Origin: Novosphingobium percolationis
GTDB taxonomy: Bacteria; Pseudomonadota; Alphaproteobacteria; Sphingomonadales; Sphingomonadaceae
Assembly (NCBI RefSeq): GCF_020179425.1
Contig: NZ_JAILYM010000001.1
Span: forward strand, 744,001-808,000
DNA length: 64,000 nucleotides
Direction of reading: 5' to 3'
The translations under genes were made by a program, and so were the position numbers. Numbering within the stretch: position 1 is the stretch's first letter; the number at the start of each line of letters is the position of its first letter. Below the pieces are notes generated by a model. That model was not told where the DNA came from and made no database searches. It was given only the letters and a program-made list of their open reading frames with translations. Below, piece after piece: positions 18,828-27,821 of the stretch.

Positions 18828-19982
18828 ATGCGTGAAGGCAATCTGCGACTGACCACCGGCGTGACCCGCCGCTTTGCCATGGCGACGACGCTGGCACTGC
18901 TCGCGGGCTGTACCGTGATCCCCAGGAACGGCCCCGCCCCTGCTCCCGTGCCGAGCGAAACTGCGCCTGATTCCAACGCCCTGCCGACCGACGCCGACCG
19001 TCACCGGGTCGCGTTGCTGGTGCCGATGAGCGGCCCCAACGCCGCCGTGGGGCAAGCCATCGCCAATGCCGCGACGATGGCGCTGCTCGACACCAATTCG
19101 CAAAGCCTGCGCATCACCACGTATGACACCAGCGCCGGTCCCGCGATTGCCGCCAGTCGCGCGGTGGCCGATGGCAACAAGCTGATACTCGGGCCGTTGC
19201 TGGCCGACGACGTGGTGGCCGTGGCCTCGATCGCCCGCCCCGCCAAGGTGCCGATGATCACCTATTCGAACGATACCGGCGTTGCGGATCGCGACGTGTT
19301 CGTGCTGGGCCAGGCGCCCGGCCAGTCGGTCGCGCGCGTGCTCGGCTACGCCAAGGCGCATGGCGTCAACCGCGTGGCGGCGCTGGTGCCGGGCGGAGTC
19401 TATGGCCAGCGCGTGACCGCCGCGCTCACCGCCAGTGCGCGGCAGGAAGGCGTGACCCTGACTGGCATCGAAAGCTACGCGCGCGGCAACACGTCGGTCG
19501 CCAGCGCCGTGCGCCGCGCCAAGGCGAAAGGCCCGGTCGACGCGCTGCTGATCGCCGATGGCCCGCGCATCGCGCTTACCGCCGCGCCGCAGGCGGGCGG
19601 CACGCGCCTGCTCGGCACCGAGCTTTGGAGCGGCGATGCCACCATCGCCAAAAGCCCGGCCATGAAGGGCGCGTGGTTCGCCGCCGTGTCCGACCGGCGC
19701 TTCGGCCAGTTCGAACAGTCCTACCGCAACCGCTTCGGCGCCGCTCCCGCGCGCCTCGCGACGCTCGGTTACGATTCCGTGCTGCTGACGCTGAACGTTG
19801 CGCGCGGCTGGAAGCCGGGCACCGTATTCCCCACCAGCCGCCTCTACGACAAGGATGGCTACATCGGCCTCGACGGGGTGTTCCGTTTCAACGATCTGGG
19901 CGTCGCCGAACGCGCGATGGAAGTGCGCGAGGTGTCGGGCGGCACATTCGTCACCGTCAGCCCGGCGCCTTCACGGTTCTGA
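18828..19982 (+). CDS. Penicillin-binding protein activator, LppC/LpoA-like lipoprotein
   Basis: The 384-residue product has a lipobox LALLAGC at ~22-28 and then a periplasmic-binding-protein-like domain starting HRVALLVPMSGPNAAVGQAI. This is the LppC/LpoA family, which in gammaproteobacteria activates PBP1A from the outer membrane and in other groups has less certain roles. ATG 18828 has GGGGAG nine bases upstream; in-frame ATGs at 18786 and 18798 and a GTG at 18780 are alternatives. It diverges from rsmI across 40 nt, the usual arrangement of this pair. Confidence 0.88.
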   Translation: MREGNLRLTTGVTRRFAMATTLALLAGCTVIPRNGPAPAPVPSETAPDSNALPTDADRHRVALLVPMSGPNAAVGQAIANAATMALLDTNSQSLRITTYDTSAGPAIAASRAVADGNKLILGPLLADDVVAVASIARPAKVPMITYSNDTGVADRDVFVLGQAPGQSVARVLGYAKAHGVNRVAALVPGGVYGQRVTAALTASARQEGVTLTGIESYARGNTSVASAVRRAKAKGPVDALLIADGPRIALTAAPQAGGTRLLGTELWSGDATIAKSPAMKGAWFAAVSDRRFGQFEQSYRNRFGAAPARLATLGYDSVLLTLNVARGWKPGTVFPTSRLYDKDGYIGLDGVFRFNDLGVAERAMEVREVSGGTFVTVSPAPSRF

Positions 19983-20065
19983 GCCCTCAAAAAGGCTCGA
20001 AAAGCGCCGGATAAGGATGCAGCCCCGCTTGCGCCCGGATTCCTGTGTGTTCTATACCCGTTCCC

Positions 20066-22066
20066 ATGTCCGATGACCTGTTCGACAAGCTGCCTGCCAG
20101 CACCCCGTCCGAAAGCTACGATGGCTCCGCGATCGAGGTTCTGGAAGGTCTCGAGCCGGTCCGCCGCCGCCCCGGCATGTACATCGGCGGCACCGACGAG
20201 CGCGCGCTGCATCATCTCGCCGCCGAAGTGCTCGACAACGCGATGGACGAAGCCGTCGCGGGCCATGCCAACCGCATCGAAGTGCTGCTGGAGGAAGGCA
20301 ACCGGCTGACCATCGGCGACAACGGGCGCGGCATCCCGGTGGACGAACATCCCAAGTATCCGGGCAAGTCCGCGCTCGAGGTGATCCTGACCACCCTCCA
20401 TTCGGGCGGCAAGTTCTCGGGCAAGGCCTATGCCACCAGCGGCGGCCTTCACGGCGTCGGCGTGAGCGTGGTCAACGCGCTGTCCACGCTCACCCGCGTG
20501 GAGGTAGCGCGCAACAAGGAGCTTTACGCGCAGGAGTTCAGCCGGGGCCTGCCGACCGGCCCGCTCCAGCGCATCGGCAACGCGCCCAACCGGCGCGGCA
20601 CGCAGGTCACCTTCATACCCGACGCGGAGATCTTCGGCGAAGACGCCAAGTTCAAGCCCGCGCGCCTGTTCCGCCTCGTGCGGTCCAAGGCCTATCTCTT
20701 CGCCGGCGTCGAAATCCGCTGGAAGTGCGGTGCCAGCCTCACCAGCGACGACGTGCCTGCCGAAGCCGTGTTCCAGTTTCCCGGCGGCCTTGCCGACCAT
20801 CTCGCCGAGCAGGTTTCGGGGCGCGAATGCGTCACCTCGGTTCCCTTCGCCGGGCGGCAGGACTTTCCGCTCGGCCCCGAAGGCGAGGAAATGGGCCGTG
20901 TCGAATGGGCGATCGCCTGGCCACTGTGGTCCGATGGTTCCTACAGCTGGTACTGCAACACCATTCCCACCCCAGATGGCGGCACCCACGAACAAGGCCT
21001 GCGCGCCGCGCTGACCAAGGGCATCCGCGCCTTTGGTGAACTCGTCGGCCAGAAGAAGGCCAAGGACATCGCGCCCGAGGACATGATCACCGGCAGCGAG
21101 ATCATGCTGTCGGTGTTCATCCGCGATCCCCAGTTCCAGAGCCAGACCAAGGACCGCCTGACCAGCCCCGAAGCCGCGCGCCTCGTCGAAAACGCGGTGC
21201 GCGATCACTTCGACCATTTCCTCACCGACAACCTCGAACGCGGCAAGGCGCTGCTCGGCGCGGTGATGGAGCGCATGGACGATCGCCTGCGCCGCAAGCA
21301 GGAGCGCGAGGTCAAGCGCAAGACCGCCACCAACGCGCGCAAGCTGCGTTTGCCGGGCAAGCTGACCGACTGTTCGGGCGAAGGCGATGGCGAGACCGAG
21401 CTGTTCATCGTTGAAGGGGATTCGGCCGGCGGCAGCGCCAAGCAGGCGCGCGACCGCAAGACGCAGGCGATCCTGCCCATCCGCGGCAAGATCCTCAACG
21501 TCGCCAGCGCCACCGCAGACAAGATCCGCGCCAACAGCGAAATCGCCGACCTCGCACTCGCCCTCGGCTGCGGGATGCGCAAGGACTGCAACGCCGACGC
21601 CCTGCGCTACGATCGCGTGATCATCATGACCGACGCCGATGTCGATGGCGCGCACATCGCCACGCTGCTGATGACGTTCTTCTTCCAGGAAATGCCTGAA
21701 GTGGTGCGGCGCGGGCATCTCTACCTTGCGCAGCCTCCGCTCTATCGCCTGACCAGTGGCAGCACCTCCGCCTATGCCAAGGACGACGCCCACCGCGCCG
21801 AGCTGGAGCGCACCAGGTTCAAGGGCAAGAAGGTCGAGGTCGGCCGGTTCAAGGGCTTGGGCGAAATGAACCCGCAGCAGCTGCGCGAAACGACAATGGC
21901 GCCTGCGAGCCGCAGCCTGATCCGCATCACCCTGCCGCCCGAATACGAAGGCCGCGCGGCGGTGAAGGATCTGGTCGACCGCCTGATGGGCCGCGACCCG
22001 GCACAACGCTTCATGTTCATCCAGAACAGGGCGAGCGAGATCGATCCCGAACTGATCGACGCCTGA
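20066..22066 (+). CDS. parE: DNA topoisomerase IV subunit B
   Basis: This 666-residue type IIA topoisomerase ATPase subunit shows GHKL motifs VLDNAMDEAVAG and DNGRGIPVDEHPKY, the GGLHGVGVSVVNALS segment, and a TOPRIM domain with EGDSAGGSAKQARDRKTQ and DADVDGAHI. ParE with ParC decatenates daughter chromosomes. I call ParE rather than GyrB from length and from RRPGMYIGGTDERALHHLAAE and the short C-terminus; the distinction rests on family resemblance. ATG 20066 (MSDDLFDKLP) is preferred to the ATG-like codon at 20045. Confidence 0.9.
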   Translation: MSDDLFDKLPASTPSESYDGSAIEVLEGLEPVRRRPGMYIGGTDERALHHLAAEVLDNAMDEAVAGHANRIEVLLEEGNRLTIGDNGRGIPVDEHPKYPGKSALEVILTTLHSGGKFSGKAYATSGGLHGVGVSVVNALSTLTRVEVARNKELYAQEFSRGLPTGPLQRIGNAPNRRGTQVTFIPDAEIFGEDAKFKPARLFRLVRSKAYLFAGVEIRWKCGASLTSDDVPAEAVFQFPGGLADHLAEQVSGRECVTSVPFAGRQDFPLGPEGEEMGRVEWAIAWPLWSDGSYSWYCNTIPTPDGGTHEQGLRAALTKGIRAFGELVGQKKAKDIAPEDMITGSEIMLSVFIRDPQFQSQTKDRLTSPEAARLVENAVRDHFDHFLTDNLERGKALLGAVMERMDDRLRRKQEREVKRKTATNARKLRLPGKLTDCSGEGDGETELFIVEGDSAGGSAKQARDRKTQAILPIRGKILNVASATADKIRANSEIADLALALGCGMRKDCNADALRYDRVIIMTDADVDGAHIATLLMTFFFQEMPEVVRRGHLYLAQPPLYRLTSGSTSAYAKDDAHRAELERTRFKGKKVEVGRFKGLGEMNPQQLRETTMAPASRSLIRITLPPEYEGRAAVKDLVDRLMGRDPAQRFMFIQNRASEIDPELIDA

Positions 22067-22200
22067 GCGGCAGGCAAGCCAGCCGCCGACCTCACCCCAT
22101 TTTTGCAGCGCACGCACAATGACGATGCGCGCAACAGGCGATCGCTCCATGTGCGGGCGCGCGTCTCCCATTCGGGCGGCACGCCGGATGTCGACAGGCT

Positions 22201-22431
22201 TCAGTGCTTCAGGTGGCTGCCCACTGCGCCAGCCAGCCGCTTGGACAGCGGTTCGCGACCCTCGCGGCCGCGCTCTGCGAAATGCATGACCGCTGCGGCC
22301 AGCACGGCCGCGACCAGCGCTTCCAGTTCCTCGCCCTGCAACCGGGCAATCAACTTGTTGGCTTCGCGCCGCGCCGTTTTCGGCAGCCGGAATCCGTTGA
22401 TCTTCTTGGGCAACTTGAAGGGTTTGGCCAT
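22201..22431 (-). CDS. Conserved small basic protein of unknown function
   Basis: A 76-residue frame begins at an ATG with AGGAGAT upstream, a strong ribosome site. The protein is Lys/Arg-rich at both ends, with a helical Ala/Leu-rich centre (LEALVAAVLAAAVMHFAE). It has no signal peptide or recognised domain. It lies between parE and a divergent acyltransferase. The ribosome site and codon pattern make it a likely real gene, but I cannot assign a role. Confidence 0.65.
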   Translation of the reverse strand: MAKPFKLPKKINGFRLPKTARREANKLIARLQGEELEALVAAVLAAAVMHFAERGREGREPLSKRLAGAVGSHLKH

Positions 22432-22538
22432 GGCGATATCTCCTTGTCCGGTTCAACGCTGCACCCCCGGCAAAGGCTCCCCCTTGCGCGGCGCGTCATT
22501 TTGTCTCACGCTGTCACCATAAGGAACAGGGGGAAGGG

Positions 22539-23645
22539 ATGCAGGAGAGACCGCACTTCGACGTGCTGGACGGCTTGCGCGGGATGGCCGCGCTGCTGGT
22601 GCTGGTGTTTCACGTCAGCGAGATTCTGGTGATGGGCGACCCGGCGCAAAACGTGCTGCCGCACGGCGCGCTGGCGGTGGACTTCTTCTTCTGCCTTTCA
22701 GGCTTTGTCGTATCCTATGCCTATGACAAGCGCTGGGCCGAGGGCATGACGCTCGGGCAATTTGCGCTGCGCCGCCTGATACGCCTGCACCCCCTGGTGA
22801 TCCTCGCCACGGCAATCGGCGCTGTGGCTTACTGGTTCGGCCCTTTCCGGGGACCGGATTGGGGCATGAGCGCGACCGCCATCGCCTCCACCATCGCGCT
22901 CGCGCTGCTGGTCCTGCCCTATCCCACGTTGCCGGGCCGCTGGACCGACACGCATTCGCTCGATGGGCCGACCTGGACGCTGTTTCAGGAATATGTCGGC
23001 AACCTTGCCTATGCTCTCGTGCTGCGCCGTCTCGGCAATGGCGCGCTGCTGGCGCTGGCCGTGATCGCAGGTGGCGTGCTGGCGTGGGCGGGCGTGACCA
23101 GCGGCAAGCTCTCGCTGGGCTTCGGCTGGGACACCTTCCCCTATGCCTTCGTGCGCCTCGCCTTCCCGTTCCTCTTTGGGCTTTGGCTGCACCGGGCACT
23201 GCCTTCGCTGCCCCGGCTGCGGTTGGGACTGGTGCCGTTGGGCATCGTGATGACGGTCGCGCTGGCCTTGCCTTTCCTTGGCACGGCGCCGAACGCTGCG
23301 GCCAATGGCGCGCTCGAAGCGACAATGGTGATCGTGCTGTTCCCGCTGATCGTGCTGCTGGGCGCGCATTCGAACGTCGGCCCGCGCACGCTCGCCACCG
23401 CGCGCATCCTGGGGCGGCTGTCCTACCCGATCTACATCCTGCACTACCCGTTTATCTACAAGTTCGCCGACTGGGCAATCTTCGCCAAGCCCGCCGAATC
23501 CGCGATCCTGCCGGTCGCGCTGGCGATCCCGCCAGCGATGGTGCTGCTCGGCTGGGCGGGCCTCAAGCTGTGGGACGAACCGCTGCGCGCGCGCCTTTCG
23601 GCCCGGTTGCTCAGCCCGCGTCGCTCTCTGCCTTCGGCTTCGTGA
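22539..23645 (+). CDS. Acyltransferase family 3 membrane protein (OafA/YrhL-like)
   Basis: The 368-residue polytopic protein starts FDVLDGLRGMAALLVLVFHV with the conserved catalytic His, followed by ALAVDFFFCLSGFVVSYAY and LRRLIRLHPLVILA. These are hallmarks of the acyltransferase-3 family, which O-acetylates sugars of LPS, exopolysaccharide or other glycoconjugates from the inner membrane. About ten hydrophobic helices are visible. Its 3' end overlaps the convergent gene by 35 nt. The substrate cannot be told from sequence or neighbours. Confidence 0.88.
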   Translation: MQERPHFDVLDGLRGMAALLVLVFHVSEILVMGDPAQNVLPHGALAVDFFFCLSGFVVSYAYDKRWAEGMTLGQFALRRLIRLHPLVILATAIGAVAYWFGPFRGPDWGMSATAIASTIALALLVLPYPTLPGRWTDTHSLDGPTWTLFQEYVGNLAYALVLRRLGNGALLALAVIAGGVLAWAGVTSGKLSLGFGWDTFPYAFVRLAFPFLFGLWLHRALPSLPRLRLGLVPLGIVMTVALALPFLGTAPNAAANGALEATMVIVLFPLIVLLGAHSNVGPRTLATARILGRLSYPIYILHYPFIYKFADWAIFAKPAESAILPVALAIPPAMVLLGWAGLKLWDEPLRARLSARLLSPRRSLPSAS

Positions 23646-24387
23646 AGTCGAAGCGGATGCGCACCCAGGTTCCAAGTTGCGCCTTGCCGTCCACGCGCGG
23701 CGGCCGCACCAGGAACTGCCACGCCGCCTGCCGCAGCGCACGGGCAAGGCCTGACCCGCGCGGGGACTCGTCCATCTCGCGGCAGTCCTCGACGTGGTAG
23801 TCCTGGATCGTGCGGCAGGCGATGATGGCCCACGATCCCGGCGCACGAGTGGCGGGAAGGTAGGGGCCGATCTCGGCGTCGCGCGGTTCGCGATACCATT
23901 GCGCGGCATAGAGCGTCGCGCCGCCCGGCCCCTCGCCCACGCCCGCCGCCGCGCCGCCGCCTTCGCCCTGTCCTTGGCCCGCGCTCGGCGCAGCGCGGGC
24001 CATCTTGCCGATGTCGGTCGAGGCGAAGTCCTTGCGGCTCATCACGATAAAGCCCGGCGGCAGCGTCGGGCTGTCGCTGGGCACGATCACGCGCGGCGGG
24101 ATCTTCACAGCCTGCGGTTGCGGTTGCACCACCTCCTGGTGCTGCGCGGCCTGCTTCGCAGCGGCCTTGGGCGCGGCCTTCCTAGTCTCCTCGCCTTTCG
24201 AGGGGCTGAGGTTGATCGCGGTCAGTTGCCCGCGACCCTCGCCACCGAAGGGCACGAAATCACCCATCCGCACCACGATGGCGCCGAGCGCCAGACACAC
24301 CGCTGCGGCCATCGCAAAGGCACGAGGCCGGTCGCGTTTCGAAGCGCCATAGCGCGAAGGGACATACGGTGCGGCCTCGGGGATCAT
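23611..24387 (-). CDS. Membrane-anchored protein with TonB-like C-terminus
   Basis: The 258-residue protein has a single N-terminal transmembrane helix (AMAAAVCLALGAIVVRMG), a Lys/Pro/Gln-rich linker at ~60-105, and a C-terminal domain ending GTWVRIRFDFTK. A Gly-rich break (GEGGGAAAGVGEGPGG) lies in the middle. Topology and the final strand pattern resemble the TonB energy-transducer family, but the typical YP and proline repeats are weak, so this is a fold-level guess. No ExbB/ExbD genes are adjacent. Confidence 0.55.
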   Translation of the reverse strand: MIPEAAPYVPSRYGASKRDRPRAFAMAAAVCLALGAIVVRMGDFVPFGGEGRGQLTAINLSPSKGEETRKAAPKAAAKQAAQHQEVVQPQPQAVKIPPRVIVPSDSPTLPPGFIVMSRKDFASTDIGKMARAAPSAGQGQGEGGGAAAGVGEGPGGATLYAAQWYREPRDAEIGPYLPATRAPGSWAIIACRTIQDYHVEDCREMDESPRGSGLARALRQAAWQFLVRPPRVDGKAQLGTWVRIRFDFTKPKAESDAG

Positions 24388-24481
24388 GCGCGTGCGGCCC
24401 TAGCCCCTCAAAACTGACAGGACAATGTACGGCGCATGAAGCGCAAGAGACACTTGCCAGCCGCCGCCCGGCTGCTATCGT

Positions 24482-24497
24482 TTAACCAACCGATTAA
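24482..24497. promoter_or_regulatory. Palindrome TTAACC-N4-GATTAA upstream of moxR
   Basis: The gap before the MoxR gene holds TTAACC (24482-24487), AACC, then GATTAA (24492-24497), an imperfect inverted repeat 38 nt before the start codon. The same arms and spacing occur at 40590-40605. It may be an operator for a TetR-type regulator not present in this window. Confidence 0.35.
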
Positions 24498-24535
24498 TTC
24501 AAACAACCCGACCAGAACAGAGCAAGGGGCAGCCG

Positions 24536-25378
24536 ATGCGCTTCGAAGGCACTCAGAATTATGTCGCCACCGACGATCTCAAGGTGGCGGTCAACGCCGC
24601 GGTGCTGCTGCGCCGCCCGCTGCTGGTGAAGGGCGAACCCGGCACCGGCAAGACCGTGCTGGCGCACGAAATCTCCAAGGCCGTCGGCGCCCCGCTGATC
24701 GAATGGAACATCAAGTCCACGACCAAGGCGCAACAGGGCCTCTATGAATACGACGCGGTGGCCCGCCTGCGCGACGGCCAGCTGGGCGATGAACGCGTCC
24801 ACGACATCCGCAACTACATCAAGAAAGGCAAGCTGTGGGAAGCATTTACCGCACCCCAGCTGCCCGTTCTGCTGATCGACGAGATCGACAAGGCCGACAT
24901 CGAGTTCCCCAATGACCTTTTGCAGGAACTCGACCGGATGAGCTTCGACGTCTACGAAACGCAGGAGCGGATCGAGGCGAAGGAGCGCCCGATCGTGGTC
25001 ATCACCAGCAACAACGAAAAGGAACTGCCCGACGCCTTCCTGCGCCGCTGCTTCTTCCATTACATCAAGTTCCCCGATCGCGACACGATGCAGGCGATCA
25101 TCGACGTCCACTTCCCCGGCATCCAGAAGACCCTCGTCGCCAAGGCGATGGAGGTGTTCTACGAAGTGCGCGAAGTGCCCGGCCTCAAGAAGAAGCCCTC
25201 GACCAGCGAACTGCTCGACTGGCTCAAGCTGCTGCTGAACGAGGACATGCCGCTCGACGTGCTGCAGAACCGCGATCCGACCAAGGCGATCCCCCCGCTG
25301 CACGGGGCATTGCTCAAGAACGAACAGGATATCATGCTGTTCGAACGGTTGGCGTTCATGGCCCGCCGCCCGAGCTGA
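24536..25378 (+). CDS. MoxR-family AAA+ ATPase
   Basis: The 280-residue ATPase has Walker A GEPGTGKT at 33-40, Walker B VLLIDEID at about 111-118, sensor 1 around ITSNN (156-160) and arginines at 170-171. MoxR proteins work as hexameric chaperones that remodel or mature metalloenzymes together with a von Willebrand A partner. That partner is two genes downstream (25840). The pairing resembles CoxD/CoxE, but no molybdenum dehydrogenase genes are adjacent, so the client is unknown. Confidence 0.92.
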   Translation: MRFEGTQNYVATDDLKVAVNAAVLLRRPLLVKGEPGTGKTVLAHEISKAVGAPLIEWNIKSTTKAQQGLYEYDAVARLRDGQLGDERVHDIRNYIKKGKLWEAFTAPQLPVLLIDEIDKADIEFPNDLLQELDRMSFDVYETQERIEAKERPIVVITSNNEKELPDAFLRRCFFHYIKFPDRDTMQAIIDVHFPGIQKTLVAKAMEVFYEVREVPGLKKKPSTSELLDWLKLLLNEDMPLDVLQNRDPTKAIPPLHGALLKNEQDIMLFERLAFMARRPS

Positions 25379-25397
25379 GCGAAAGGAGTCGCCGACG

Positions 25398-25835
25398 ATG
25401 ACCGCACCTTACACCGGGCGCTGCGCCTGCGGCGCGGTCACGCTGGCGATTGCGGCAGAGCCGGTCGGCACCCGCCAGTGCTGGTGCCGCCAATGCCAGC
25501 AGATCGCCGCCGGCGGCCCCACGCACAACGCGATCTTTCCGGCAGCCGCAGTGAAGATCAGCGGCACGCTCGCCCATGCCGCATGGCAGGCAGCAAGCGG
25601 CAACACGCTGACCTTCCACTTCTGCCCCGCCTGCGGCACGCAGATCTTCGCGCAAAGCTCGGCCCGCCCGCACCTCAAGACGGTGCGCTTCGGCGCGCTG
25701 GATGCAGGGCACGGACTGGAGCCGGAAGTCGTGATCTGGACCGAAGACGCGCCGGCGTGGGCGCAGATCGATCCGACGCGCGAAAGCTGGCCCCAACAGC
25801 CGCCTGCGGCACCCCCTCCCCCTTCAGGGACCTGA
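25398..25835 (+). CDS. GFA family zinc protein
   Basis: The 145-residue protein has the cysteine pattern of the GFA family: GRCACGAVTL near the start, QCWCRQCQQ at ~27-35 and FCPACGTQIF in the centre, which bind two zinc ions. Members were named after glutathione-dependent formaldehyde activation, but most have no proven activity. It is 19 nt after moxR and 4 nt before the vWA gene, so it is probably co-transcribed. Its C-terminus is Pro-rich. Confidence 0.88.
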   Translation: MTAPYTGRCACGAVTLAIAAEPVGTRQCWCRQCQQIAAGGPTHNAIFPAAAVKISGTLAHAAWQAASGNTLTFHFCPACGTQIFAQSSARPHLKTVRFGALDAGHGLEPEVVIWTEDAPAWAQIDPTRESWPQQPPAAPPPPSGT

Positions 25836-25839
25836 TTCG

Positions 25840-27021
25840 ATGTTCTTCAACTTCATCGACGAACTGCGCGCCGCCGGAATCCCGGCGAGCTTCAAGGAGC
25901 ACCTGGTGCTGCTGGAGGCGCTCGAAAAGGACGTCATCGAGCAGACGCCCGAGGCGTTCTACTATCTCAGTCGCGCGACCTTCGTGAAAGATGAAGGCCT
26001 CCTCGACCGCTTCGACCAGGTCTTCAACAAGGTCTTCAAGGGCCTGCTGACCGATTACGGCCAGCGCCCGGTCGACATTCCCGAGGACTGGCTGAAAGCC
26101 GTCGCCGAAAAATTCCTCACCGAAGAGGAAATGGAAAAGATCAAGGCCATGGGCTCCTGGGAGGAGATCATGGACACGCTCAAGAAGCGGCTGGAGGAGC
26201 AGGAAAAGCGCCACCAGGGCGGCAACAAGTGGATCGGCACCGGCGGTACCAGCCCGTTCGGCAATGCGGGCTACAACCCCGAAGGCGTGCGCATCGGCGG
26301 CGAAAGCAAGCACGGGCGCGCGATCAAGGTCTGGGAAAAGCGCGAGTTCCAGAATCTCGACAACACCAAGGAACTGGGCACGCGCAACATCAAGGTGGCG
26401 CTGCGCCGCCTGCGCCGCTTCGCGCGCGAGGGCAATCCGGACGAACTTGATCTCGACGGCACGATCGAAGGCACCGCCAAGCAGGGCTGGCTCGATATCC
26501 GCATGCGAGCGGAACGGCGCAATGCGGTCAAGCTGCTGCTGTTCCTCGATGTCGGCGGGTCGATGGACCCGTTCATCCGGCTGGTGGAGGAACTGTTCAG
26601 CGCCGCCACCGCCGAGTTCAAGAACATGGAATTCTTCTATTTCCACAACTGCCTTTACGAAGGCGTGTGGAAGGACAACAAGCGCCGCTGGTCGGACCGC
26701 ACCAAGACCTGGGACCTGCTGCACAAGTACGGCCACGACTACAAGATCATCTTCGTGGGCGATGCGGCGATGAGCCCTTATGAGATCAGCCATCCCGGCG
26801 GCAGCGTCGAGCACTTCAACGAGGAAGCGGGCGCGGTGTGGTTGCAGCGCGTGGCGCAGACATACCCGGCGACGGTGTGGCTGAACCCCGTGCCCGAGAA
26901 GCAGTGGACCTATTCGCAGTCAACCAAGATGATCAAGGACCTGCTGAACGGCTCGATGTTCCCGCTGACTCTTGAAGGTCTCGACGGAGCGATGCGCGAA
27001 TTGACTCGCAAGAAGCACTGA
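25840..27021 (+). CDS. vWA domain protein, CoxE-like (MoxR partner)
   Basis: The 393-residue protein has an N-terminal helical region (1-125), a Gly-rich linker (GTGGTSPFGNAGY) and a C-terminal von Willebrand A-like domain. The metal site reads LFLDVGGSMD at about 234-243. This departs from the classical DxSxS MIDAS but is the form I associate with CoxE-like proteins. Such proteins pair with MoxR ATPases in protein maturation. The final segments YKIIFVGDAAMSPYEI and TVWLNPVPEKQW fit that family. Together with moxR and GFA it forms a three-gene operon. Confidence 0.9.
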   Translation: MFFNFIDELRAAGIPASFKEHLVLLEALEKDVIEQTPEAFYYLSRATFVKDEGLLDRFDQVFNKVFKGLLTDYGQRPVDIPEDWLKAVAEKFLTEEEMEKIKAMGSWEEIMDTLKKRLEEQEKRHQGGNKWIGTGGTSPFGNAGYNPEGVRIGGESKHGRAIKVWEKREFQNLDNTKELGTRNIKVALRRLRRFAREGNPDELDLDGTIEGTAKQGWLDIRMRAERRNAVKLLLFLDVGGSMDPFIRLVEELFSAATAEFKNMEFFYFHNCLYEGVWKDNKRRWSDRTKTWDLLHKYGHDYKIIFVGDAAMSPYEISHPGGSVEHFNEEAGAVWLQRVAQTYPATVWLNPVPEKQWTYSQSTKMIKDLLNGSMFPLTLEGLDGAMRELTRKKH

Positions 27022-27082
27022 CAATTCATAATAAGATGGCAGTCCATTTCCACCACATTGAATGAATATGACAATTTATTAT
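27019..27082. repeat. Pair of AT-rich direct repeats upstream of the OMP gene
   Basis: TGACAATTCATAAT (27019-27032) recurs as TGACAATTTATTAT (27069-27082), 12 of 14 identical and 50 bp apart, in the only strongly AT-rich part of this neighbourhood. This may be a regulator site or promoter upstream of the barrel gene at 27207. The rest of the 185-nt gap shows only a possible AT-rich promoter around 27132-27146. Confidence 0.4.
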
Positions 27083-27206
27083 TGCCCTTCGATCGCGCCC
27101 TCCCTACGCGCACCGACCGCGGGGCAGTTTTCTATATTCTTATAGTGACTTCCCCGCCAATGCAGGCGCATCATTTATCGGTTGCGCCACGAAAACAGGG
27201 AAGACA

Positions 27207-27770
27207 ATGATCAAGTCCATCATGTTCGTCGCGGCCATCGCTGCCGCCACCCCGGCGCTTGCCCAGAGCAACGATACAGCAAAGCGCTCGGGCCTGCGCA
27301 TCGAAGCGCGAGTCGGCTACGAAACCCCGACCGTCAGCGATGGCGACGTCTACAAGATCGGCAACTCTGCCTCGATCGGCGCGGAAGCCGGTTACGACAT
27401 TCCGCTGGGCAACGTCGTCGTCGGCCCCTTCGTCAACTATGAATACGCCAGCGCCAAGTCCTGCGACGGCAGCGTTTGCCTCGGCTCGAACGGCAACATC
27501 GCAACCGGCGGCCGCATCGGCTTCAACGTCGGCGACAAGGGCCAAGTGTTTGCCAAGGTAGGTTACGACAGCTTCCGCCTGAAGGCGTCGTTCGGTGGTA
27601 CGTCGGCGACCAAAACGCTCGACGGCGTCATGGGCGCAGTCGGCTACGACCACGTCATCTCGGGCAATGCATACGCCGGCATCGAACTCGACTACGCCGA
27701 CCTCGGCAGCTTCGCTGGCATCAATTTCCAGCGCCGCCACGTCGCTGCCAAGATCGGCATGCGCTTCTGA
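27207..27770 (+). CDS. Small outer-membrane beta-barrel protein
   Basis: The 187-residue protein has a signal peptide (MIKSIMFVAAIAAATPALA|QSN) and alternating hydrophobic strands ending in ...KIGMRF, with the C-terminal Phe needed for BAM insertion. Strand pairs such as VGYETPTVSD, GFNVGDKGQVFAKVGYDSF and YAGIELDYADLG are typical of opacity/OmpA-like eight-stranded barrels. GGGAAG precedes ATG 27207. A disulfide is possible between the two Cys of SCDGSVC. The function is unknown; such barrels are often abundant surface proteins. Confidence 0.85.
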   Translation: MIKSIMFVAAIAAATPALAQSNDTAKRSGLRIEARVGYETPTVSDGDVYKIGNSASIGAEAGYDIPLGNVVVGPFVNYEYASAKSCDGSVCLGSNGNIATGGRIGFNVGDKGQVFAKVGYDSFRLKASFGGTSATKTLDGVMGAVGYDHVISGNAYAGIELDYADLGSFAGINFQRRHVAAKIGMRF

Positions 27771-27779
27771 TTTCGGGAC

Positions 27780-27809
27780 TGGCCGGGGCGGGCACACCCC
27801 TCCCGGCCA
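27780..27809 (+). terminator. Probable terminator after the OMP gene
   Basis: TGGCCGGG (27780-27787) pairs with CCCGGCCA (27802-27809), nine nt after the stop codon, followed by TCCTTTCC. The T tract is short, and the stem may serve both this gene and the convergent MarR-GNAT gene. Confidence 0.5.
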
Positions 27810-27821
27810 TCCTTTCCATCG

